6,135 bases of DNA, taken from JBEBXQ01 sp040391535 (GTDB taxonomy: Bacteria > Bacteroidota > Bacteroidia > Cytophagales > Spirosomataceae). Positions 1 through 5,719 of this stretch are shown piece by piece. The position numbers were made by a program, and so were the translations under genes. The notes beneath the pieces were generated by a model. That model did not search any database and was not told the origin of the DNA. It saw only the letters and a program-made list of their open reading frames with translations. Numbering within the stretch: the first letter of the stretch is position 1; each line of letters opens with the position of its first letter. The DNA is taken from NCBI GenBank assembly GCA_040391535.1, contig JBEBXQ010000188.1:1-6135 (forward strand). Reading direction: 5' to 3'.

Positions 1-57
1 CAGATTGTCAGAAATGAAGTAAATGGCCTTAGCCACCCTATCCTGAAACTCAAATGA
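1..57 (+). CDS. Possible 3' end of an unidentified plus-strand gene (partial)
   Basis: Frame 1 is open from the window edge and reads QIVRNEVNGLSHPILKLK before a TGA at 55-57. The other two plus frames meet stops within about 20 bases. Eighteen residues are too few to name a family, and a chance open frame of this length is common, so this is only a possibility. If real, the gene would converge on the anti-sigma gene, with 53 bases between the stop codons. I saw no clear terminator hairpin in 58-110. Confidence 0.2.
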   Translation, partial: QIVRNEVNGLSHPILKLK

Positions 58-110
58 AGGGTCGGATTAATAAAGCAGGACTGGGAAGAAATGATATAAT
101 TTCCAGAAAA

Positions 111-899
111 TCAAACTTCACCCATTACGCGAAGCTGCGCTAAATCCGGTGTCGGATTTCCACCTTTTGCCTCTACGGTTATAGCAAATGCCTGTGCTTT
201 CGGGATCGTTTTCATAGTACAGACAGACTCACAGTTACCAATTACACCGGCATCGACGGGTTTGCCGTCAACAATAGCCCATAACTGATAATCCTGATCT
301 TCTTCCAGTGGACTTAATCCTGACGGTAACAGATATGTTTCTCCGGATTCCGGTTTCCAGTATACAACAGCTGCAGCCTGTTCCTGCCCTTCAACCCCGA
401 CAAGATTTATTTGTTTCAAACCTGGCTTTTGAAGGAGCCTTAAGTTTTCTTCCAATGCATTAATCTTATTATTAAGATTACTCACATTGGATGTAATCAA
501 TTGCTTTTCGCCAATCAGCGTAAAATACTGTTCTTTAAAGAACTGACCGTTTTTATACAAGATAAAATTCAGTAGTAAACTTCCAGCTAAAAGCAAAGCA
601 GCAGCAACAAACCTGTATTTCCATCTAATGAACCGGTTAGGCTCCAATGATGGCACTTCCGTTTCAATAATTTCTCTGGTAAAAATGGTCTCCTTTATCC
701 TATCTTTTAAAAATGAAGGCGGATCAACTGATTGCTCAATTGCCTGCTTTTCTAATAATAATCCGAATGCTTCAACAGCTTCTCTCACTTCAGGATATTG
801 CTGCATAGCATTTTCCATAAAAGCCGTTTCTTCAGGATCTGTCAGACCCATCACATAGCTTTCCACTATTCCGCTCTGTATGTATTCCTTTATATCCAC
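111..899 (-). CDS. RskA-like transmembrane anti-sigma factor
   Basis: This 262-residue protein is predicted to sequester the ECF sigma factor encoded just upstream and release it on an envelope signal. Residues 1-80 form a cytoplasmic, helix-rich sigma-binding region with the SGIVESYVMGL start and an EE plus YPEV pattern common in RskA-type anti-sigma factors. It has no HxxxCxxC zinc motif, so it is not a ZAS-type anti-sigma. One membrane helix spans about residues 97-114. Residues 119-157 look like a coiled coil. The C-terminal periplasmic domain (about 160-262) carries the RskA hallmark YQLWAIVDGKPVDAGVI at 204-220 and AFAITVEAKGG at 237-247. A CX3C pair, C223 and C227, lies in the periplasmic part. 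The start is GTG at 899-897, lying inside the last codons of the sigma gene (10-base overlap), which suggests translational coupling. The family assignment is firm; partner identity follows from adjacency. Confidence 0.92.
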   Translation of the reverse strand: MDIKEYIQSGIVESYVMGLTDPEETAFMENAMQQYPEVREAVEAFGLLLEKQAIEQSVDPPSFLKDRIKETIFTREIIETEVPSLEPNRFIRWKYRFVAAALLLAGSLLLNFILYKNGQFFKEQYFTLIGEKQLITSNVSNLNNKINALEENLRLLQKPGLKQINLVGVEGQEQAAAVVYWKPESGETYLLPSGLSPLEEDQDYQLWAIVDGKPVDAGVIGNCESVCTMKTIPKAQAFAITVEAKGGNPTPDLAQLRVMGEV

Positions 900-1462
900 A
901 GCGACACAATAGTTATAAATACTTCCATCATCAATTTACGCAATTGCAGCAAGGCCGCCCTCAGCCTTGTTTTGATTGTTCCGATAGGTACGCCAAGCTC
1001 CCTGGCTATCTCATCCTGAGTAAAGCCTTTGTAATAAGCATATTCTATCAAAATACGGTAATCTTCTTTTAATTGATTCGTCAGCGAACGTAAACCGATG
1101 TGATCTTCATATGGAGTAGCGTCCGAAACACTGTTATATACGGATTCTGTCAGTTCCTGGTTTTCCGAACTTCGTTTAAATTCACTGCTTCGCAGATAGT
1201 CAATAGCACTATTCCTCGCAATATTAATCATCCAGGTAAATAACCGCCCTTTTGTCTGGTCGTAAGTATCCGACTGTTTCCAGATCTTTACAAAAACTTC
1301 CTGCAATAAATCATTTGAGACTTCGGATTCCTTAACGATGGACAAAACTGTTCCGTACAATGCTGCGCTGTAATTTTTGTATAAGTAGTCAAATGCCATT
1401 TCCTGACGTTGCTGCAACAGCAAAACCAGTTCCTCTTCTGAATATTTAATTTCCAGTGACAC
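890..1462 (-). CDS. ECF (group 4) RNA polymerase sigma-70 factor
   Basis: This 190-residue protein has normal ECF length and only regions 2 and 4. Region 2 covers about residues 22-95: the core-binding DLLQEVFVKIW at 51-61, and the -10 recognition segment GRLFTWMINIARNSAIDYLR at 72-91. A variable linker at about 96-122 leads to region 4 (about 124-178), with the GFTQDEIARELGVPIGTIK helix-turn-helix at 146-164, which reads the -35 element. The start is GTG at 1462-1460. An in-frame TAA immediately precedes it, so the protein cannot start further upstream. The next in-frame ATG, at residue 22, would remove the start of region 2. No strong Shine-Dalgarno is seen, as is usual in Bacteroidota. It is co-transcribed with the overlapping anti-sigma gene and resembles the SigK/RskA type pairing. 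Autoregulation from the divergent gap is likely but inferred. Confidence 0.95.
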   Translation of the reverse strand: MSLEIKYSEEELVLLLQQRQEMAFDYLYKNYSAALYGTVLSIVKESEVSNDLLQEVFVKIWKQSDTYDQTKGRLFTWMINIARNSAIDYLRSSEFKRSSENQELTESVYNSVSDATPYEDHIGLRSLTNQLKEDYRILIEYAYYKGFTQDEIARELGVPIGTIKTRLRAALLQLRKLMMEVFITIVSLWI

Positions 1463-1631
1463 TTACGTACTACCCGATTATCTGAGATGATCTGTTTTGC
1501 TACAACAACTTCAATAAGTCTAAAATTATAAAAAATAAATTTAAAAAAATCACACTTCATTAAAACCGTACGAAACACTTTTCCGTATGTACAGGCAAAT
1601 CCATTTAAAAACCTAATAAACCATTTCAATT
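1463..1631. promoter_or_regulatory. Divergent intergenic control region, sigma operon / ferritin-like operon
   Basis: This 169-bp AT-rich gap must hold the promoters for both the minus-strand sigma/anti-sigma pair and the plus-strand ferritin-like pair. A direct repeat, CCGTACG at 1566-1572 and CCGTATG at 1583-1589, starts 17 bases apart and lies 43-66 bases before the ferritin ATG. ECF sigma factors often use a CGT-containing -10 box. A plausible plus-strand promoter is therefore AAAACC at 1562-1567 as the -35 and CCGTAT at 1583-1588 as the -10, which would leave an untranslated leader of about 35-40 bases. I found no perfect housekeeping TAnnTTTG box on either strand. The region's role is certain from layout; the exact promoter elements are a guess. 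Confidence 0.5.
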
Positions 1632-2324
1632 ATGTCTACACTAAAATCCGATACTGGAAATCGCATGGTGCTGGATCCGCTTCCCCGAAGACGATTTCTC
1701 AGCTACTCCATGATGACTATTGGAGGTGCCACACTACTGGCGGCATGCAATAAGGATAAAACAGATCCTATGCCTTCTGATAAGGAAATTAACCTTGGAA
1801 CCGATGATATTGGCATCCTCAATTACGCCTATGCACTTGAGCAGCTTGAGGCTGCTTTCTACATTAAAGTCTCACAGTCAACCATTACCGGAATGACCAA
1901 TGCAGAAATGATGATGCTGGCCGACATTCGTGACCATGAAATCGCTCATAGGGAATTTTTCAAAAACGCATTGGGATCCAAAGCCATACCTGCTCTTACT
2001 GTCGATTTCAGCAGTATTGATTTTACGAAAAGAGATACAGTTCTGGCTACTGCCAAAGCATTTGAAGACCTTGGAGTATCCGCTTATAATGGTGCGGGAA
2101 AACTGATTCAACTGGCGGACTATCTTGTTTTGGCAGGGAAAATTGTATCGGTTGAAGCTCGTCATGCTGCCTTTATCCGTGACTTAATCAGCAATGGCAG
2201 CTTTGCCGATAATACAGTTGTTGATGCCAACGGACTGGATAAAAGTCGGACTCCTGCCGAGGTGCTTACCATTGCAGCTCCGTACATCAAGGACAAAATT
2301 AATTTCAGTGGTTTACCAAAATAA
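1632..2324 (+). CDS. Tat-exported lipoprotein with ferritin-like domain (Ferritin_2 / desiccation-related type)
   Basis: This 230-residue protein begins with a twin-arginine signal: PRRRFLSY at 18-25, a hydrophobic stretch, then a lipobox LAAC ending at C39. It should therefore be exported folded and anchored as a lipoprotein. The rest is one four-helix ferritin-like domain with all expected ligand motifs. Helix 1 is AYALEQLEAAFY (E70, E73), helix 2 is RDHEIAHREFF (E103, H106), helix 3 is AFEDLGVSAY (E145), and helix 4 is VEARHAAFIRDL (E175, H178). These match the family that includes plant PCC13-62-like desiccation proteins; no enzymatic activity is established for most members. A metal-binding or oxidative-protection role in the periplasm is inference. 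The ATG at 1632 is chosen because it gives a complete Tat signal. It is followed 13 bases later by its paralogue. Confidence 0.93.
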   Translation: MSTLKSDTGNRMVLDPLPRRRFLSYSMMTIGGATLLAACNKDKTDPMPSDKEINLGTDDIGILNYAYALEQLEAAFYIKVSQSTITGMTNAEMMMLADIRDHEIAHREFFKNALGSKAIPALTVDFSSIDFTKRDTVLATAKAFEDLGVSAYNGAGKLIQLADYLVLAGKIVSVEARHAAFIRDLISNGSFADNTVVDANGLDKSRTPAEVLTIAAPYIKDKINFSGLPK

Positions 2325-2337
2325 AACAGACCTTACT

Positions 2338-3168
2338 ATGAATTTCCTACATATTATTAATCAGATCACAGAAACGGATCCTGAATTTCTAAACCGAATA
2401 GATACCCGCCGGACTGCTATGAGTAGTTTCTTTGGCATGGGTAAGAAAATATCTGCCCTGGCTCTTCCTGCATTTGCCGGAACCATGTTTCAGAAAGCCT
2501 ATGGAAAAACAACCGATACGGTGGTGGAAATACTTAACTATGCACTTACTCTGGAGCATCTGGAAGCTGCTTTTTACAAAAAAGCCAATGAAGTTGCTGC
2601 TACACTACTGCCAAGCGAAGCAGCCAGAGGCGCGATCAAGACCATTGGAGACCATGAAACCGCTCATGTAAAATTATTGCAAAACGTAATTACTTCCATG
2701 AACGCAACACCAGTACCTTCACCTGCATTTGACTTCACGGCTGGCGGAACATTTGCGGATGTATTTACTAATTATACTACTTTCCTTGCGGTTGCACAGG
2801 CATTTGAAGATACAGGAGTACGCGCCTATAAAGGGCGGGCCGGTGAAATTGTGAAAGGAGGTGACCTGCTGGAAGCTGCTCTGAATATCCATTCAGTTGA
2901 AGCCCGTCACGCTGCCCATATCCGTTATATGCGAAGAAATGCTAATCATGCTCCAACCATTAAACCATGGATTTCAGGGAAGGAAAGCAATATTGGTGCT
3001 GTAGTACAGCCCATTTATGACGGAGAAGAAGTGACGAAACAAGCTACCATTGAAATTGTCAATATCAACGGTATGACTATATCAGCTTCAGCTGCCAGCG
3101 AAGCGTTTGATGAACCATTGACCAAAGATCAGGTATTAGCCATTGTAGGGCCATTTATAGTCAGTTGA
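2338..3168 (+). CDS. Ferritin-like domain protein with Tat-like signal, paralogue of the upstream gene
   Basis: From the ATG at 2338 this encodes 276 residues. I chose this start because it lies 13 bases after the previous stop; the frame is open back to 2194, but that stretch overlaps the end of the upstream coding region and has no family similarity. The N-terminus carries TRRTAMSSFFGMG at 23-35 followed by a hydrophobic ALALPAFAG. This is a Tat-like signal with Ala where Phe is usual and no lipobox cysteine, so the product is probably soluble periplasmic or signal-anchored. The ferritin-like core repeats the paralogue's motifs: YALTLEHLEAAFY (E73, E76), GDHETAHVKLL (E107, H110), QAFEDTGVRAY (E157) and VEARHAAHIRYM (E188, H191). 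About 75 extra residues follow helix 4, including KPWISG at 209-214. It probably forms a mixed complex or acts alongside the lipoprotein; that is inference. Confidence 0.92.
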   Translation: MNFLHIINQITETDPEFLNRIDTRRTAMSSFFGMGKKISALALPAFAGTMFQKAYGKTTDTVVEILNYALTLEHLEAAFYKKANEVAATLLPSEAARGAIKTIGDHETAHVKLLQNVITSMNATPVPSPAFDFTAGGTFADVFTNYTTFLAVAQAFEDTGVRAYKGRAGEIVKGGDLLEAALNIHSVEARHAAHIRYMRRNANHAPTIKPWISGKESNIGAVVQPIYDGEEVTKQATIEIVNINGMTISASAASEAFDEPLTKDQVLAIVGPFIVS

Positions 3169-3269
3169 GCCATAGTGTAGACTCTCCTTCCGCTGTGATT
3201 TATTAAACGAAATGCAACAACAGATTCCATAACCAAAACTAAATCAGAAAACAATATCATGACAACTCA

Positions 3270-3359
3270 TTAACTGTCCGTAAGTATTTTGAGGATTGCC
3301 GTTACGTACTTTCGTCAACCTCATCCTTTCCAGTCAGATAAATATACCCGGACAGTTAA
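3270..3359. repeat. Perfect 11-bp inverted repeat enclosing an internal hairpin
   Basis: TTAACTGTCCG at 3270-3280 is exactly complementary to CGGACAGTTAA at 3349-3359, with 68 bases between. Inside, 3290-3301 can pair with 3313-3323 (11 pairs with one bulge at A3295 and one mismatch), leaving an 11-base loop that contains the palindrome TACGTA. The element lies in the 257-bp non-coding gap (3169-3425) between two converging operons, about 100 bases after the ferritin stop. It could be a transcript-end structure, a non-autonomous repeat element or a small RNA. There is no run of T after either arm, so it is not a classical intrinsic terminator. Confidence 0.5.
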
Positions 3360-3404
3360 AATATGTCTTTCCTGTTTTTGCTAATGAACATTCTACTTCC
3401 CTTT

Positions 3405-3426
3405 CTGATTTTCTCATCAGTTTTTT
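3405..3426 (+). terminator. Weak intrinsic terminator candidate for the ferritin-like operon
   Basis: CTGAT at 3405-3409 pairs with ATCAG at 3416-3420 over a six-base loop, followed by six T residues at 3421-3426. The orientation suits plus-strand transcripts. The stem is only five pairs, lies 237 bases past the ferritin stop, and the T run reaches the permease stop codon, so support is weak. Confidence 0.3.
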
Positions 3427-4760
3427 CAATTTATCCGTTGCACCAGCTTAAACAGAGGATAACTCAGGATCATGAATAACGCGGCATATACCCCGCTACC
3501 GGGGTCCTGCACGGCAGCTCCTATCAGAAAGGCGCATGAAATCAAAAACAGAACAGCCGGCAGAAACGGATAAAACGGGGCTTTCCACGGACGGGCCAGT
3601 GCTGGCTCTCTGATACGCAGTGCAATCAGGGACGCAAAACCTGAAGCATATCCCAGCACAAAGAAGAAAGTAGCTATATCTGAAAGCTTTTCACAGGCGT
3701 TCTTTCCCACCAGTATCAGCAGAACGGCAAAGAGAACGGTAAATACCGTAGCCCGCTGAGGTGTGCCTCCCTCATTCACCCGGGTAAAGGTACGCATAAA
3801 AAGCCCGTCACGGCTCAAACCATACAATACCCTCGGGTTGAACATGATCTGTGCATTTACAATCCCCAGAATGGAAATCATCAGGAACAATGTTACTATT
3901 TTTCCTGACTTTTCTCCGAACATCAGCGTAACGGCATCAGCGGCAGCCAGCTTGGACTGACTTAATACATCCATAGGGAGCACATGCATGATGGCAAGAT
4001 TGCAAAGTGTGTAAATCACAATAATCAGCACTACGCTTCCTATCATGGACCGGGGCAGGTTTTTGGCCGGATTTTTATCTTCTTCAGCAAAATAAGCCGC
4101 CGTATGCCAGCCATCAAAAGTATAGAAAACGGCCTGTAAAGAGAAGATAACCGGCCCTACCCAACCACCGTTGGTCACAATCCTGCTGGTGGCCTCTGCG
4201 GTAGCAGAAGCAGTGATGTTTTCTCCGAAAATATAGCACAATACAACAAATACCAATAACCCCACAGCTTTAAGAAAGCTCATAACATTCTGAAAATTAC
4301 CGGCTGCCGCCACACCCAGACTTTGTATTCCCAATAAAACCAGTAGCAATACTATGGCCGTAGCCGGTTCATATCCTTCCAGAAACGGCAGAAGCAGGCT
4401 CAGGTATTCACTCATGGTATAAGCTCCGAATCCTAATGCTGCCGTGGTGCCGAGCCAGCTGTTAATACCCACCAGAAAACCGGCATAATCCCCAAAAGCT
4501 CTTCTGGAATATACATACCATGCACCTGCCCTGGGAACGGAGGTTCCGAGTTCAACCGTACAGATTGTACCTAACAGCGCATAGAGGCTTACGGCGAGCC
4601 ACACGGTCATGATCAGCCACGGCTCCCCCAATTGCTCTGCAATGGGGCCGGGTTTACGCAGGATACCCGTCCCGATGGTTCCTCCGATGGTAACGGCGAT
4701 GCCGAAACCAACTCCCATAATTTTCAGTAACTCTTGGCGGGGCGGGGGTTGGGTATGCAT
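3426..4760 (-). CDS. APC-superfamily amino acid permease
   Basis: This 444-residue integral inner-membrane protein has about twelve hydrophobic segments, the usual length for APC-family carriers that take up or exchange amino acids or polyamines. The broken helix 1 carries the substrate-backbone binding motif GGTIGTGI at 26-33. PRAGAWYVYSRRAFGD at 76-91 matches the conserved helix 2-3 segment. The helix 6 / loop 6 signature is intact: FYTFDGW at 212-218, EE at 226-227, KNP at 229-231 and LPR at 235-237. A short cytoplasmic N-terminus rich in proline precedes helix 1. Substrate cannot be read from the sequence; YfnA/SteT/LAT-like carriers are the nearest general type. The ATG at 4760 lies 33 bases after the zinc-ribbon stop, so the two are probably one transcript. 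G+C content appears higher than in the ferritin block. Confidence 0.93.
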   Translation of the reverse strand: MHTQPPPRQELLKIMGVGFGIAVTIGGTIGTGILRKPGPIAEQLGEPWLIMTVWLAVSLYALLGTICTVELGTSVPRAGAWYVYSRRAFGDYAGFLVGINSWLGTTAALGFGAYTMSEYLSLLLPFLEGYEPATAIVLLLVLLGIQSLGVAAAGNFQNVMSFLKAVGLLVFVVLCYIFGENITASATAEATSRIVTNGGWVGPVIFSLQAVFYTFDGWHTAAYFAEEDKNPAKNLPRSMIGSVVLIIVIYTLCNLAIMHVLPMDVLSQSKLAAADAVTLMFGEKSGKIVTLFLMISILGIVNAQIMFNPRVLYGLSRDGLFMRTFTRVNEGGTPQRATVFTVLFAVLLILVGKNACEKLSDIATFFFVLGYASGFASLIALRIREPALARPWKAPFYPFLPAVLFLISCAFLIGAAVQDPGSGVYAALFMILSYPLFKLVQRIN

Positions 4761-4793
4761 AGGTATACGTTGCGTCAGATGAAAAATTGCGGT

Positions 4794-5153
4794 TCAGATT
4801 TTTTCTGCACGGTTGTCCTTCACAATAAGAAAAAAATCGTTGTCCAGCTCCAGATATCCGAAATCATAAACAAATGCATAGACATTTCCTTTCTGAGTGG
4901 GCCGTAAACTGGTAATATGGGTAAAACTAAAGCCCTTTGATAAAAGATTACTCCGGGTGGTCTTTACTTTCTCCTCAGGACAAAGTGCTTCCAGAATTCG
5001 CCTGTTTTTTTTCAGCTGATAGTTCACATTCCGGATGATGTTATACTCTTCAGCATTCAGCCTGTTGTTGTAACTGTTGCGGCACATATCTGAACAGAAC
5101 TTCTTATCAGCCCGTCCGATCACGCTGTTTCCGCATTCCTGACACTGTTTCAT
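4794..5153 (-). CDS. Small zinc-ribbon / treble-clef protein of unknown function
   Basis: This 119-residue protein begins with a four-cysteine zinc site: C4-X2-C7 and C20-X3-C24 in the pattern CQECGNSVIGRADKKFCSDMC. This resembles the DUF2116-type zinc ribbon and related treble clefs. A basic helical stretch follows (NAEEYNIIRNVNYQLKKNRR, about 33-52), then a C-terminal half with SKGFSFTHITSL at 72-83 and YAFVYDFGYLELDNDFFLIVK at about 92-112, which looks like beta structure. Proteins with this layout are widespread in Bacteroidota and uncharacterised; nucleic-acid binding is a reasonable guess from the zinc site and basic region. It has no signal peptide and is presumably cytoplasmic. It sits first in a likely two-gene transcript with the permease and diverges from ssb, with a palindrome in between that could be its own control site. 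Confidence 0.85.
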   Translation of the reverse strand: MKQCQECGNSVIGRADKKFCSDMCRNSYNNRLNAEEYNIIRNVNYQLKKNRRILEALCPEEKVKTTRSNLLSKGFSFTHITSLRPTQKGNVYAFVYDFGYLELDNDFFLIVKDNRAEKI

Positions 5154-5188
5154 AGTATGTGTAGATTGATTCTCTGCCTGAATTTAGT

Positions 5189-5217
5189 AAAAATTATCTA
5201 AGTGCAAATGGTTACAA
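5189..5217 (-). promoter_or_regulatory. Candidate Bacteroidota-type promoter for the zinc-ribbon/permease transcript
   Basis: Read on the minus strand, TTG at 5217-5215 is followed after 18 bases by TAATTTTT at 5196-5189. This is close to the Bacteroidota housekeeping pattern TTTG ... TAnnTTTG, with the last G missing. Transcription would begin about 30 bases before the ATG at 5153. The match is partial and the base composition favours such hits. Confidence 0.3.
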
Positions 5218-5224
5218 TTAATTT

Positions 5225-5255
5225 CAGTCGGTTATAAATGATTTTTAACCGGCTG
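5225..5255. promoter_or_regulatory. Imperfect palindrome between divergent zinc-ribbon and ssb genes (operator or hairpin)
   Basis: The left arm CAGTCGGTTATAAA (5225-5238) and right arm TTTTTAACCGGCTG (5242-5255) pair over 14 positions, with one T-G wobble and one T-T mismatch around a 3-base centre TGA. T5224 and A5256 extend it by one pair. It lies just upstream of the candidate minus-strand promoter and about 90 bases before the ssb start. That position suits a dimeric regulator acting on both genes. An RNA hairpin is the alternative. Confidence 0.45.
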
Positions 5256-5344
5256 ATTACAAGGCCATCCCCCATATTTGCAAAGCGGGTGTTTCCTTTG
5301 AAGCCCGGCACTGATCAACTATTCAACACTAACACAATACCACT

Positions 5345-5683
5345 ATGAACACCGTTAAATTAATCGGAAATGCAGGACAGGATGTAACCATGAAGGTTTT
5401 TGAGGGAGGGAAAATGGCGCAATTTAAAATAGCTACTTCAGAAACCTATCTCAACAGGAACAAAGAAGAGGTGAAGACCACGCAATGGCATAATATAGTA
5501 GCCTGGGGAAAAACCGCTGAGACTTGTGAACAGCTGGTAAGCAAAGGAAAATTCCTTCAGGTGGAGGGAAAAATCACGTACCGTCAATATGTGAATAAAG
5601 AAAACCAGACTGTTTATATTACAGAAATCGTAGCCCATAGTGTTCAGGAACCTGTCAAAAAAGCATCAGAAGGGGTCTCCTGA
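5345..5683 (+). CDS. ssb: Short single-stranded DNA-binding protein without the acidic C-terminal tip
   Basis: This 112-residue protein is essentially one OB-fold of the bacterial SSB family, which binds and protects single-stranded DNA during replication, repair and recombination. It opens with MNTVKLIGNAGQDVTMK, has FKIATSE at 27-33, the signature WHNIVAWGKTAE at 48-59, LQVEGKITYRQY at 71-82 and the last strand YITEIVAHSVQ at 91-101. The family's usual disordered tail and acidic DDDLPF-like tip are absent; the protein ends EPVKKASEGVS. Main chromosomal SSBs are normally longer, so this is probably a secondary paralogue of the kind common in Bacteroidota. The ATG at 5345 aligns exactly with the family N-terminus. 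A TATTTG at 5275-5280 is a possible -7 remnant. The gene stands alone, divergent from the zinc-ribbon gene and convergent with the EamA gene. Confidence 0.92.
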   Translation: MNTVKLIGNAGQDVTMKVFEGGKMAQFKIATSETYLNRNKEEVKTTQWHNIVAWGKTAETCEQLVSKGKFLQVEGKITYRQYVNKENQTVYITEIVAHSVQEPVKKASEGVS

Positions 5684-5719
5684 AATAACAGGGATGAAAA
5701 TTACTTTTACACACACTAT

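Noticed and set aside
1288..1629. Minus-strand open frame of 113 codons covering the divergent gap
   Set aside because: Most of it lies in another frame over the sigma gene 5' part and the AT-rich control region. Its translation is cysteine- and phenylalanine-rich without family features.
1878..2165. Minus-strand open frame opposite the first ferritin-like gene
   Set aside because: It is the antisense shadow of a well-conserved domain and has no recognisable features.
2194..2337. Extended start for the second ferritin-like gene at ATG 2194
   Set aside because: The extension overlaps the end of the first ferritin-like gene, shows no similarity to the family, and would bury the Tat-like signal. 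The ATG at 2338 gives operon spacing and an N-terminal signal.
1463..3310. 9-mer TTACGTACT at both 1463-1471 and 3302-3310
   Set aside because: A shared 9-mer is expected many times by chance in 6 kb, and the contexts differ (start of the sigma gene versus a hairpin loop).
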